Shown here piece after piece: positions 32,557 to 41,190 of a stretch of DNA of 42,410 nucleotides. The stretch spans positions 1 through 42,410 of the forward strand of contig JBQTIP010000225.1 of the NCBI GenBank assembly GCA_052388025.1, in the 5' to 3' direction. Each line of letters begins with the position of its first letter. Position 1 is the first letter of the stretch. Origin of the DNA: JBQTIP01 sp052388025 (GTDB lineage: Bacteria; Actinomycetota; UBA4738; HRBIN12). Made by a program: the position numbers and the translations under genes. The notes under the pieces are model-generated. The model saw only the letters and a list, made by a program, of their open reading frames with translations, was not told where the DNA came from and did not search any database.

Positions 32557-33577
32557 ATGGACCTCCACGCGTTCCTGAAGAGGCTCCCGAAGGTAAGTCT
32601 TCATGTGCATCTGGAGGGGTCGGTGCAGGCGGCGACGGTGGTCGACCTCGCCAACAAGCACGGCGTGCCGCTGCCCGAGTACGAGCAGCCAGAGAACCTG
32701 TATGACTACCCGGACATCTACCAATTCCTCCGCATGTACGACGTGGTGTGTCACTCGGTGTGGGATCGGGAAGACTTCCACCGCATCACTTACGAGACGT
32801 TACGGGGCGGCCGAGCACGGGGAGCGGCATCGCGAGATGTACTGGAGCCCCTCGGCCCACATGGAGATCGGGGTTCCCTACGAGACCGCCGTGGACGGCG
32901 TCATCCACGGCATCAAAGACGCCGGCACTGATTTCGGGATCCAGTGCTTCCTCATCGCCGACATCAATCGGATGCAGTCACCTGAGATGGGCCTCGAGAT
33001 GGTGCAGACGGTCATCGATCACCGGCGGGATGAACTCATCGGGATCGGGATGGACTACGCGGAAGCCGACCACCCACCCCAGAAGTTCTGGAAAGCCTAT
33101 CGGCTCGCCGCTTAGCACGGGTACCGCCGCACGGCACACCCGTGCGAGGACGCGCCACCCAGGAACGTCGAGACATGTCTTGACCTCCTCGGCTGCGAGC
33201 GCATCGACCACGGCTACCACGTGATCGAGGATCAGCGCGTCACCAAGCGCTGCGCAGACGAAGGCGTCGTGTTCTCGTGCTGCCCGAGGTTGACCGCATG
33301 GGTGTACTTCGGGGAGGATCTGACCACTCACCCCATCAGGGAGATGGCGAGGCAGGGGCTGAAGATCATGATCGACTGCGACGATCCACCCATGTTCAAG
33401 ACCGACCCGACAGACAACTACGTGGCCATGGCCGACCACATGGGGTTCGGGCCCGAGGACTTCCGAGAGGTCGCTCTGAACGGCATCGACGGCTCGTGGC
33501 TGGACGACCCCACCAAGCGTCGCTGGCGTCGAGAGTGGTCCAGGGAGATCGACGCGCTCATCGCAGAGCTCGACTGA
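32557..33577 (+). pseudogene. Adenosine deaminase-like gene, broken (frameshift and stop)
   Basis: The first part reads FLKRLPKVSLHVHLEGSVQAATVV (metal HxH) to FHRITYETLR, then the frame changes near 32810 (two bases appear lost, or one gained). It continues in the other frame as AAEHGERHREMYWSPSAHMEIGVPYETAVDG to FWKAYRLAA, where an in-frame TAG (33113-33115) replaces what should be a Glu codon. The same frame goes on as HGYRRTAHPCED and then ERIDHGYHVIED, IDCDDPPMF and a normal end at 33577. The catalytic HAGE motif reads HPCE. It is similar along its length to the intact deaminase at 38541-39602. Two disruptions plus an altered active site favour a true pseudogene; sequencing error could explain the frameshift alone. 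Confidence 0.85.
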
Positions 33578-33667
33578 TCGCCGGAGATAGGGAGGAAGCC
33601 GGCCGCCCGGGTGGCTCGATCCACGAGGGTCCGGTGGAGCGTATCGCCTCCGGGAGATCGAGGATCG

Positions 33668-34609
33668 CTAGCGTTCCTCGCGGAAGTAGGGCGTGGCGAG
33701 CGAGGCCGGGGCGACCGACGACCTGACCTTGAACCCGAAACGAGCCAGCGCCGCGGGGAGGATGATGAGGGCAAGCGTGACCAGGAACGGAAGCATGGCC
33801 AGGACGAAGCTCGGGATCCCCCAGTTCTGCTGCTGGGCGATGAAGCCGAGCGAGATCATGGCTCCGAACAGGAGGGCGCCGAACACGAGGAGGGAGGGCC
33901 GCCACGCGGCGAAGATGACGACCGCCAGCGCGACCCACCCGCGACCCCGCGCCACGTTCACCGACCACACGGGCGTGAACGACAGCATCAGGAAGGCGCC
34001 GCCGGCTCCCGACAGCGCTGCGCCGATGGTCGCGTAGAGCAGCCGCATGCCGGTGACGTCGATGCCGGCTGCGTCGGCCGCCGCCGGGTTCTCCCCCACC
34101 GCTCGGAGGTTCATGCCGTGCCGAGTGCGAAACAATACGATCGCGACCAGCACGGGCAACGCCACGTAGCTGAGGTAGACGATGATGTTGTGGTCGAACA
34201 GGGCCGGCCCGATCTGGGGGATGTCGGCCAGGATCGGGATCTCGAAGGCCTCAAAGGTGTGCGTCACCGGGCTTCCCTGGTAGTCGTTGCCCAGCTGGTT
34301 CGAGAGCCCGACTCCGATCAGGACCACAGCGAGGCCGGACAGCACCTGGTTCGTGCGAACGACCACGACCGACGTGGCAAAGACGAAGCCGAGAACGCCG
34401 GCGGCCAGCATCCCGGCGATCAGCGCTATCCACGGGCTGGAGACCTGATCGGCGACGATCACCGCCGTCACCGCGCCGATCCCGATGAGCCCCTCTTGCC
34501 CGAGGTTGAGGACGCCGACCCGTTCGGTCAGGAGCTCGCCCATCCCGGCGAGGACCACGACGGTCCCGGCGTCGATCGCCGTGCGGAGCGCCGCGAGGAA
34601 GATGTTCAC
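33668..34609 (-). CDS. Nucleoside ABC transporter permease (NupC/YufQ-like)
   Basis: Second permease of a BmpA-type nucleoside importer, 313 residues and about 8-9 hydrophobic helices. It carries GELLTERVGVLNLGQEGLIGIGAVTA, the hallmark of this permease branch, and LRAVGENPAAADAAGIDV, the coupling loop to the ATPase. FTPVWSVNVARGRGWVALAVVIFAAWRP is also family-typical. The GTG at 34609 overlaps the upstream permease stop as GTGA. It is the last gene of bmpA-ATPase-permease-permease and convergent with broken ada1; 33578-33667 has no clear terminator. Confidence 0.93.
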   Translation of the reverse strand: MNIFLAALRTAIDAGTVVVLAGMGELLTERVGVLNLGQEGLIGIGAVTAVIVADQVSSPWIALIAGMLAAGVLGFVFATSVVVVRTNQVLSGLAVVLIGVGLSNQLGNDYQGSPVTHTFEAFEIPILADIPQIGPALFDHNIIVYLSYVALPVLVAIVLFRTRHGMNLRAVGENPAAADAAGIDVTGMRLLYATIGAALSGAGGAFLMLSFTPVWSVNVARGRGWVALAVVIFAAWRPSLLVFGALLFGAMISLGFIAQQQNWGIPSFVLAMLPFLVTLALIILPAALARFGFKVRSSVAPASLATPYFREER

Positions 34610-35724
34610 GGCGGTGCCCTCTCCGCGCCGGGAGCCGCCGGGGGCCTGCGGCCGATCACGAGCCGGTAGCGGGCGGCCATCTCGGCGACGGCGATGCCGA
34701 CGAGGACCACGCCGTAGACGGCGACCACGATGTACACGGACAGGCCCGACGTCTGCAGCACGATGCCCGAGTGCAGGAGCAGGGCGATGAACAGGCCTCC
34801 GACCACGAGGCCGAGGAACGAGGCCCCCGCGAGTGCGGCCACGATGAAGCCAGAGAGGCCGTAGCCGTTGGAGATGGTGCCCTGCAGGCGCCCGGTGGCC
34901 CCGGCCAGGTGGACCATCCCTGAGATGCCCGCGATCGCGCCCGAGATGAGCATCACGGTGACGATCCTCCGCCGCACGCTGATGCCGGCGAACGCGGCGG
35001 CGCGGGGATTGCCGCCGATCATGTCGACCTCGTACCCCCAGCGCCCGTACCGAAACACCACCCAGAAGAACGCCGCCAGGAGCAGCGGAAGAAGGAATCC
35101 GACGTGGAGAACGGTCGATCCGAAGAGGTCGGGCAGCCTGGCGCCCACGAGCGGCGTCGCCTGGATGACCTCCGCCTCCCGGTCCCGCCAGAGATCGATC
35201 GAGAACCACTCGACCCAGGTCACGGCGACGAAGTTGAGCAGGAGCGTCGTGATGATCTCGTTGACGTTCCAGTACGCGCGGGCGATGGCCGGTACGGCGA
35301 TCCAAAGCGCCCCACCGACCGCCCCTGCAAGCGCCATCAGCACGAGGAGCAGCGGCGCCGGGGCGTCCACGTAGATGCCGACCCCGGCCGCGGCCCATGC
35401 TCCCATGTAGAACTGTCCCTCGACGCCGATGTTCCAGAGCCGCATGCGAAGGGAAACCGCCACGGCGATCGCGTCCAGCAGGATCGGGGTCGCGATGATG
35501 GCCGTCTGCTCCAGACCGAGCCGCTCGCCGAACGTGGAAGTGACCGCCTCTCCGGCAAGCGAGAGGGCGGGGCGCCCCGTGACCGCGAGCGCCAGTCCGG
35601 CCGCGAGGAGGGCGACGACCACGCCGCCGATGCGCATCAGCGCGGCCCGGCGCGGGTCCACCTGAAGCCGGCGCTGGAGCCGAACCCTGGGAGCGAGGTC
35701 GCGGCCCGCGGCGACCGAGCTCAC
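34606..35724 (-). CDS. Nucleoside ABC transporter permease (NupB/YufP-like)
   Basis: First permease of the importer, 372 residues, with a basic cytoplasmic N-terminus of about 30 residues then around nine helices. Family blocks: SLRMRLWNIGVEGQFYMGAWAAAGV, ARAYWNVNEIITTLLLNFVAV, the ATPase-coupling loop VDMIGGNPRAAAFAGISV, and GYGLSGFIVAALAGASFLGLVVGGLFIALLLHSG. The GTG at 35724 overlaps the ATPase stop as GTGA. Confidence 0.93.
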   Translation of the reverse strand: MSSVAAGRDLAPRVRLQRRLQVDPRRAALMRIGGVVVALLAAGLALAVTGRPALSLAGEAVTSTFGERLGLEQTAIIATPILLDAIAVAVSLRMRLWNIGVEGQFYMGAWAAAGVGIYVDAPAPLLLVLMALAGAVGGALWIAVPAIARAYWNVNEIITTLLLNFVAVTWVEWFSIDLWRDREAEVIQATPLVGARLPDLFGSTVLHVGFLLPLLLAAFFWVVFRYGRWGYEVDMIGGNPRAAAFAGISVRRRIVTVMLISGAIAGISGMVHLAGATGRLQGTISNGYGLSGFIVAALAGASFLGLVVGGLFIALLLHSGIVLQTSGLSVYIVVAVYGVVLVGIAVAEMAARYRLVIGRRPPAAPGAERAPP

Positions 35725-37319
35725 GCGATGGACCCGCGGGGCTCGGCTTCCGCGACGTGGCCACCCATGAGAAGGCCGATCGTCTCCCGATCGGCTTCCT
35801 CGCGGGTGAACTCGCCGACGATCCGGCCCTCGTACATGACGGCGACCCGGTCCGACAGCATGAGGATCTCATCGAGATCGTCCGAGATGAGGAGCACCGC
35901 GCAACCCGCCCCCCGACGACCGAGCAGGGACTCGCGGACGTCCTGGGTGGCGTTGACGTCGAGCCCCCGGGTGGGCTGGGACGCGATGAAGACGCGGTCG
36001 GCGAGCATCGCCTCGCGACCGGCGACGAGTCGCTGCTGGTTCCCCCCCGACAGGTGCCCGGCAGGCGCGTGGATGGACCGGGTCTGGACCCGGGCCGAGG
36101 AGACGAGCTTCTTCGCGAAATCGAGGATCGAACCCCGGCGGAGGGCCGCCTTCCCCGAAAGCTCCGGGCGTCGGTAGTGGCGGAGCACCGCGTTGTCGCG
36201 AACCTGGGCAGGGCCGACCAGCCCGACGCCGAGCCGATCCTCGGGGATGTACCCCACACCCGCATCGGCAAAACGCCGGGGAGCCGCGCTCGTGAGATCG
36301 ACGCCGTCGATCACGACCCGCCCCGCATCGACCCGGCGAAGTCCCGAGGAGACTTCCGCGAGTTCCGTCTGTCCGTTTCCTGACACCCCGGCGATCCCCA
36401 CGATCTCGCCGTTCCGGACCGCGACATCGACGTCCCGCAGGGCGACGAGCCCCCGCGCACCCCGGGCGGTGATCCCCTCGAGCTCCAGCACCGGCCTGTC
36501 CCCGACCTGCCCGCGGCTTTCCAGCTGGCGGTCGCGTTCCTCCCCAGTCATCAGCCGCGCCAGCTCCCGGGCCGTCGCGCCCAACGTCTCTCGCGTGATG
36601 ACCCGGCGACCATTTCGCAGGACCGTGATCCGGTCCGAGACCTCGAGAACCTCGTTCAGCTTGTGGCTGATGAACACGACCGTGCGCCCGCCCGCCACGA
36701 GCGTCCGTATCACCTCGAAGAGCTCTCGAGCCTCCTGCGCCGTGAGAACGGCCGTGGGCTCATCGAGGATCAGGACCCGCGCGCCTCGGGCGAGCGTCCG
36801 AAGGATCTCGACGCGCTGCTGCTCCCCGACGGAGAGCTGCCAGATCTCGGCCTCGGGGTCGACGTGCAGGCCGAGCTCGTCCATCACTCGTTCGGAGCGC
36901 TCGACGAGCTGGCCCTTGCTGACGAACTCCGGGGTGTCGCGCCACCCGAGGTGGAGGTTCTCCGCCACGGTCATGGGATGGATGAGACGAAAGTGCTGGT
37001 GCACCATGCCGATGCCCGCCTCGATCGCCTGGGCGGGAGACCGGAAGTGCTGCGGCACCCCGTCCACGCGGACCACACCGCTATCGGCCCGATAGATCCC
37101 CGCGATCACGTTGCTGAGCGTGGTCTTTCCAGCACCGTTCTCGCCGAGGAGCGCGTGGACCTCTCCGCGCGCGAGCTCCAAGTCGACGTGGTCGAGCGCG
37201 AGGTCGTCCTCGAAGCTCTTGGTGATCCCAAGAGCTTCGATGACGGGACCATCAGCGGCGGCCTGGGCCCCCGGGTTGTCCAGCTCCCTCCCCGTTCCCG
37301 GCTCGGGCCTAGACGACAC
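35721..37319 (-). CDS. Nucleoside ABC transporter ATP-binding protein (NupA/YufO-like, two NBDs)
   Basis: A 532-residue double nucleotide-binding domain protein. NBD1 has Walker A GENGAGKTT (59-67), signature LSVGEQQRVEI and Walker B RVLILDEPTAVL. NBD2 has the degenerate Walker A GVSGNGQTEL, signature LSGGNQQRLV and IASQPTRGLDVNAT, the asymmetry seen in sugar/nucleoside importers of this group. SADAGVGYIPEDRLGVGL-type sequence (ADAGVGYIPEDRLGVGL) is also typical. The start is GTG at 37319, overlapping the bmpA 3' end by 11 bases. Confidence 0.94.
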   Translation of the reverse strand: MSSRPEPGTGRELDNPGAQAAADGPVIEALGITKSFEDDLALDHVDLELARGEVHALLGENGAGKTTLSNVIAGIYRADSGVVRVDGVPQHFRSPAQAIEAGIGMVHQHFRLIHPMTVAENLHLGWRDTPEFVSKGQLVERSERVMDELGLHVDPEAEIWQLSVGEQQRVEILRTLARGARVLILDEPTAVLTAQEARELFEVIRTLVAGGRTVVFISHKLNEVLEVSDRITVLRNGRRVITRETLGATARELARLMTGEERDRQLESRGQVGDRPVLELEGITARGARGLVALRDVDVAVRNGEIVGIAGVSGNGQTELAEVSSGLRRVDAGRVVIDGVDLTSAAPRRFADAGVGYIPEDRLGVGLVGPAQVRDNAVLRHYRRPELSGKAALRRGSILDFAKKLVSSARVQTRSIHAPAGHLSGGNQQRLVAGREAMLADRVFIASQPTRGLDVNATQDVRESLLGRRGAGCAVLLISDDLDEILMLSDRVAVMYEGRIVGEFTREEADRETIGLLMGGHVAEAEPRGSIA

Positions 37320-38481
37320 CCGTCACGCCCTCGACTCCCCAGTCGATGGCGTAGGCTTGCTCCGGAGTGAGGGTCTCCCCGGCCGCGACGCGCTCACTGC
37401 CCTGGTCGTCGACGAGGGGACCGATGTAGGGGGTAGGAGCTGCCGCGAGCTCCGCGTCCGCCGCGGCGACCGCGTCCTTGACCTCCTGGGGCACGTTGTC
37501 CCCCCACTCGCCGAGACTGAGCGGGAGGAGCCGGACCCCCGATTGCGACGTCCACGTGCCGTCCAGGACTTTCTGTGCCTGCTCGACGTAGAAATCGCGC
37601 CAGTCGAGCTGATAGGTGTTCACATACGCGTTGGGGCCGAACTCGCGGATGTCGAGGTTCCAGCTCGCCCCCCAGACGCCCCGATCCTCGCAGACCTGGA
37701 GGAACGACGGCTCGTCCATCACCGAGAAGATGAAGTCGGCGCCGCCATCGATCAGCGCGCTCGTCGCCTGCGTGGCCTTCTGCGGGTCGAAGAACGAGCT
37801 GATCATGACGGCCTGCACTGTGGCGTTGGGGTTGATCGTCCGAGCGCCGAGCAGCATTGGATTCACGTCGTTCCAGGCGGTCGCGGTCGGGAACGCGCCC
37901 ACGTAGCCGAGCTTGCCGGTCGCCGACAGGACGCCGCCGGCCACCCCCAGCAGGTAGTTGGGCCTGGCATGCTCCACGTAGTACGCGTAGAGGTTGTCGG
38001 TGTAGGTGTGGCCGTCGGCCTCGAGGAACGCGACGTCCGGATGCTGGGCCGCCACGTCCGAGAGGAAGTTCGCGTACTCCGTGTTCGCGATGACCAGGTT
38101 GTTCTCTGAGGCCAGCTGCTCGAAGGTGGTGCCGGCCTCGGCCGAGAGCGGCACGTTCTCAACGAAGGTCGTCGTGACCTTGTCGCCGAGCGACGCATCC
38201 ACGGCCTCCCGGCCCTGGTCGTGGGTGAACGTCCAGCCGTTATCGGTGATGGGCCCAATGTAGGCGAAGCCCACGTTGACGTGGTCGAGGGCCCCGCCGC
38301 CGCCGCCACCGCCGCCGCCACCGCCCTCGTCATCGCCACCACACGCAGCGAGCAGCGTGCTGCCTGCGAACAGCCCGACCGCGCCGATGCCGGTGGACCT
38401 GAGCAGTCGGCGCCGGGTGATATGCGTCTCCCAGGGTGATCCCTCTGGCAGTCCCCGCTTCCGAAGGTCGCGCTCCCCCAT
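37309..38481 (-). CDS. BmpA/PnrA-family nucleoside-binding lipoprotein with Tat-type signal
   Basis: Substrate-binding protein of the importer, 390 residues. The N-terminus has ITRRRLLRST (twin Arg, 23-25), a hydrophobic stretch and the lipobox LLAAC (Cys47), so it is probably exported folded by Tat and lipid-anchored. An 11-residue polyglycine linker (53-63) follows. The mature domain has VNVGFAYIGPITDNGWTFTHDQGR, VIANTEYANFLSDVAAQHPDVAFLEADG, YLLGVAGGVLSATGKLGYVGAFPT and ALIDGGADFIFSVMDEP, as in BMP family proteins that bind purine nucleosides. The ATG at 38481 has AAGGGGGGAAGGGAG before it and is preferred over 38511. Confidence 0.92.
   Translation of the reverse strand: MGERDLRKRGLPEGSPWETHITRRRLLRSTGIGAVGLFAGSTLLAACGGDDEGGGGGGGGGGGALDHVNVGFAYIGPITDNGWTFTHDQGREAVDASLGDKVTTTFVENVPLSAEAGTTFEQLASENNLVIANTEYANFLSDVAAQHPDVAFLEADGHTYTDNLYAYYVEHARPNYLLGVAGGVLSATGKLGYVGAFPTATAWNDVNPMLLGARTINPNATVQAVMISSFFDPQKATQATSALIDGGADFIFSVMDEPSFLQVCEDRGVWGASWNLDIREFGPNAYVNTYQLDWRDFYVEQAQKVLDGTWTSQSGVRLLPLSLGEWGDNVPQEVKDAVAAADAELAAAPTPYIGPLVDDQGSERVAAGETLTPEQAYAIDWGVEGVTGVV
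38294..38327 (-). repeat. GCC/ACC trinucleotide repeat coding for polyglycine in BmpA
   Basis: A run of CCGCCGCCGCCACC-type triplets coding for 11 Gly residues between the lipobox and the binding domain. Such tracts can change length by slippage, so linker length may vary between strains. Confidence 0.8.
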
Positions 38482-38534
38482 CTCCCTTCCCCCCTTCCTC
38501 TGTGTCCGCATCCTTCCAGTCGGCCCAAGGCCAG

Positions 38535-38549
38535 GTCAAGTCACTTGAC
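38535..38549. promoter_or_regulatory. 15-base perfect palindrome upstream of bmpA
   Basis: GTCAAGTCACTTGAC has 7-base half-sites around one central base. It overlaps the last codons and the stop of ada2 (38541-38543) and supplies TTGACC (38539-38534, minus strand) as a possible -35 for bmpA; the matching -10 (AAGGAT) is weak. A one-base loop cannot form a stable RNA hairpin, so a DNA-binding site is likelier than a terminator. Confidence 0.55.
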
Positions 38550-39602
38550 ACTTCCACGATCCAGGCCTGGAAGACCGTATTCAGCGCGGAGTTCGTTGAA
38601 CTCCCGCTGGAAACGCTCTTGGAGCATCTTCTTCTCGTCGGCTGGAGCCCAGCATGAGTCGATGCCGGCGAGGCTGATGCCCTCCATGTCCTCGAGCTGG
38701 TAGTCGAAGGCTTCGGCCACCGCCACGTACTCGTCCGCGACGTCGAACCGCATCATCCCCGGGTCGTCGGAGTTCAGCGTGACCAGCACCCCGCGCTCAC
38801 GCTCGCGATCGAAGGGATGGGCAGCCACGTTCGGTACTACGTTGGCAATGACCACGTTGGATGTCGGGCACACCGTGATCGGGATCTGTCGCTCGACGAT
38901 CTGATCGGTGAGCTCGGGGTCGTCGAGGAGCCTGAACCCGTGGTCGATGCGCTCGCAGCCGCACCCGTGGATCGCGATCCTGATGTTGTCGGCAGGGCCG
39001 TCCTCCCCCGCATGCATCGTGCGGCGCAGCCCGTACTTGGCAGCCTCCTGGAAGGCTGCCGCGAAGGCCTGGTGATCGACGCCTCGTTCCACGGAGTCCG
39101 CGCCCATACCGATCAGGAGGTCCCGATCGGGTTCCGAGCCCGCGAACTCCGCCATCTCCACTGCATGGGACGGCCCGCTTGGCTTGTCGAAGTCGAGGAT
39201 CATGCGACACTGGATGTCCAGGTCCTCGCGCGCGTCGAGCACGCCGGCCCTGATGCCTTCCCATACGGTCTTCACGGGCACGCCCAGCCTGATGACGAAG
39301 CCCGGGGAGAAGAACATCTCTCGGTATCGAACTCCTGCCCTCACTGCGTCTTCCAGTGCCTCATAGGTGATGCGACGGAAGTCGTCAGCGGTCACCAGGC
39401 TCCGGCAGATCACATCGTAGATCTCGAGGAACTGGTTAAGGCTGGAGAAGTTGAAGAGGTCGGCAGGGTCATCGACGGGCAACGCGACCCCGTTCTTGGC
39501 CGCCAGGTCACGGATGGAAGACGCGCGCGCAGAGCCCTCCACGTGGCAGTGCAACTCCACCTTGGGGAGACGACGGATGTGCTCGGCCGTCGCCTGTGTC
39601 AC
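38541..39602 (-). CDS. Adenosine deaminase family protein (intact)
   Basis: A 353-residue zinc aminohydrolase of the adenosine/adenine deaminase family. Zinc ligands His18 and His20 (PKVELHCHVEGS), His197 with catalytic Glu200 (RTMHAGEDG), His221 (RIDHGF), and Asp279-Asp280 (TLNSDDPGMM) are all present, as are RYREMFFSP and PITVCPTSNV. The start is GTG at 39602, with AAGGGGGA about 6 bases upstream; a longer frame to 39923 crosses into the divergent Rieske gene. The substrate may be adenosine, adenine or a modified adenosine; the transporter next to it supports a nucleoside. Confidence 0.92.
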   Translation of the reverse strand: MTQATAEHIRRLPKVELHCHVEGSARASSIRDLAAKNGVALPVDDPADLFNFSSLNQFLEIYDVICRSLVTADDFRRITYEALEDAVRAGVRYREMFFSPGFVIRLGVPVKTVWEGIRAGVLDAREDLDIQCRMILDFDKPSGPSHAVEMAEFAGSEPDRDLLIGMGADSVERGVDHQAFAAAFQEAAKYGLRRTMHAGEDGPADNIRIAIHGCGCERIDHGFRLLDDPELTDQIVERQIPITVCPTSNVVIANVVPNVAAHPFDRERERGVLVTLNSDDPGMMRFDVADEYVAVAEAFDYQLEDMEGISLAGIDSCWAPADEKKMLQERFQREFNELRAEYGLPGLDRGSVK

Positions 39603-39650
39603 GGGTTCCCCCTTCGAGAAGATAGCGGTCAGGACTCCTCGCCGGCGCAG

Positions 39651-39692
39651 ACTCCAGCACGCCTTGAACAAACTGTCAAGTCCGGCTACCAT
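39651..39692. promoter_or_regulatory. Overlapping divergent promoters of ada2 and the Rieske gene
   Basis: Plus strand: TTGAAC (39664-39669), 17 bases, TACCAT (39687-39692), upstream of the Rieske ATG at 39721. Minus strand: TTGACA (39679-39674, consensus), 17 bases, TGGAGT (39656-39651, weak), upstream of ada2. The two -35 elements form CTTGA-N8-TCAAG, an inverted pair close to the palindromes at 32407 and 38535. One protein binding here could control both directions. Confidence 0.5.
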
Positions 39693-39720
39693 CACGACTC
39701 GGTGGATCCGGGGAGGTTCG

Positions 39721-40812
39721 ATGAGCACCGAGCAGGGGGTTACCACAGCAACCACCGACTCGAGCGTCGAGCGGAGCCGCCACCCCGCGAAGATGCCCGA
39801 CCCCTGCACGTTCTCCCCCAGAGAGTGGGAGGTGCTCTCGGGCTTCTGGTATCCGGTTGCGTGGAGCGCGGAGGCGGCCGATGATCCGATCGGCGCCACC
39901 CTCCTCGACGAGGACCTGGTCATCTACCGGACCTCGGGCGGCGTGGTGGTGGCAAGGGACCTTTGCCTCCACCGCGGCTCGCGCCTCACGCTGGGGTCGA
40001 TCGAGGGGAACGAGCTCGTCTGCCGGTACCACGGGTGGCGGTATGGTGGAGATGGACGGTGCACCCGGGTTCCATCGCAGCCCCCCGAACGCAAGATCTC
40101 GCCAAGGGCGCGCCTGTTCACCTACCCCTCGGTCGAACGGTACGGGCTCGTCTGGACGTGCCTCTCTGGTGAGTCGAATCACGACGTTCCGGATTGGCCC
40201 GAGGCGGAGGATCCGAGCTACCGCTGGCTCAACCTCCCCCAACAGGATTGGCAGACCTCCGCCGCCCGCCAGGTGGAGAACTTCCTGGACATCAGCCACT
40301 TCTCGTTCGTCCACAGGGGGACGTTCGGCAACCCGGACCAGACCGAGATGACGGACTTCGACGTCGAGATCACGCCCTACGGGCTGCGCTACGACTACAA
40401 CTATGTCGCGAGCAACCCGGACTTCTCGACCCTCGGGTCCTCACCGACGATCCTTCGGTTGATGACCTACGATCTCACGCTTCCATTCTGCGCGAAACTC
40501 GCCATCCACTATCCGGAGCAACAGCAGGACGCGAAGCACATCATCTTCAATTGCGCATCACCGGTCTCGGCCAAGCGGATGCGCATCTTCATGTTCCTCG
40601 CCCGGAACTTCGACCATGACCAGCCGGCCGAAGAGGTGATCGCATGGGACGCGAAGATCGTGGCCGAGGACCGTCCGGTCGTCGAGAGCCAGCGGCCCGA
40701 GGAGCTCCCAATCGATCTTGCCGAAGAGTTGCACGTCCAGGCCGACCGGATGACCATCGCGTACCGGAAGGAGCTTGCGAAGCTGGGCCTCGGGGCCTCG
40801 TACACGCGGTAG
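39721..40812 (+). CDS. Rieske non-heme iron oxygenase, large subunit
   Basis: A 363-residue ring-hydroxylating or demethylating oxygenase alpha subunit (VanA/NdmA-like layout). The Rieske [2Fe-2S] ligands are C82, H84, C101 and H104 (CLHRGSRLTLGSIEGNELVCRYHGW, spacing C-x-H-x16-C-x2-H). The catalytic domain has VENFLDISHFSFVH with iron ligands H193 and H198 and bridging Asp190; the third ligand is probably an Asp in the AWDAKIVAEDRPVVESQ region. The start has GGGGAGG four bases upstream. No ferredoxin or reductase is in the window, so electrons must come from elsewhere. Its place beside deaminases suggests a nitrogen heterocycle such as an N-alkylated purine as substrate; that is inference. 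Confidence 0.9.
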   Translation: MSTEQGVTTATTDSSVERSRHPAKMPDPCTFSPREWEVLSGFWYPVAWSAEAADDPIGATLLDEDLVIYRTSGGVVVARDLCLHRGSRLTLGSIEGNELVCRYHGWRYGGDGRCTRVPSQPPERKISPRARLFTYPSVERYGLVWTCLSGESNHDVPDWPEAEDPSYRWLNLPQQDWQTSAARQVENFLDISHFSFVHRGTFGNPDQTEMTDFDVEITPYGLRYDYNYVASNPDFSTLGSSPTILRLMTYDLTLPFCAKLAIHYPEQQQDAKHIIFNCASPVSAKRMRIFMFLARNFDHDQPAEEVIAWDAKIVAEDRPVVESQRPEELPIDLAEELHVQADRMTIAYRKELAKLGLGASYTR

Positions 40813-40958
40813 GGCGACTCGGCCTCGTGGTCGAACGGCCAACGGGAACAACCTCCCTCGTCCTGGGTTCGCTCATTGAGCGACTTCCACAATCTGTTGT
40901 TTACTTGCCCCCAGGCTCATCCCCACATCCCAAGGGCCAGGGCGTTCACCACCTCGCC

Positions 40959-41190
40959 TTAGAACGCCCGCGTGAGCGTCTGGTACAGGTGGTCGTGGGT
41001 GTTGATGAGTCCCGGGACGACGACGCAGTCGGTCGCGTCGAACACCCGGTCCGCGGCCGGCCAATCGGGTCCCCGATTCCCGACCTCGCGATCGCGCCGT
41101 CCACGCCGAGGATGGACGCTTCGCTCTGCTCCTTTTCTCCGTCATCACCGCACCAGACGTGCCCGGCCCCGACGAGCAGGGTGCCACCCC
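40959..41190 (-). pseudogene. N-terminal remnant of a second amidohydrolase (8-oxoguanine deaminase-like)
   Basis: Minus-strand sequence reads TLLVGAGHVWCGDD...EASILGVDGAIAR. After a frame change near 41065-41075 it continues DWPAADRVFDATDCVVVPGL then INTHDHLYQTLTRAF and a TAA (40961-40959). This is the N-terminus of an AtzA/8-oxoguanine deaminase-type enzyme, including the metal-binding H-x-H in NTHDH, cut off after about 75 residues. It has no start codon of its own and is fused in frame to the end of the upstream amidohydrolase. The space to the Rieske stop (40813-40958) holds no supported gene; a short stretch there (LGASKQQIVEVAQ) may be another remnant. Confidence 0.7.

Noticed and set aside
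38535..38549. Intrinsic terminator for ada2
   Set aside because: The palindrome has a one-base centre and no T-run, so it cannot form a terminator hairpin.
40873..40958. Remnant of a carboxymuconolactone decarboxylase-like or other gene (LGASKQQIVEVAQ)
   Set aside because: The match is short and frame-broken; too weak to name a family.
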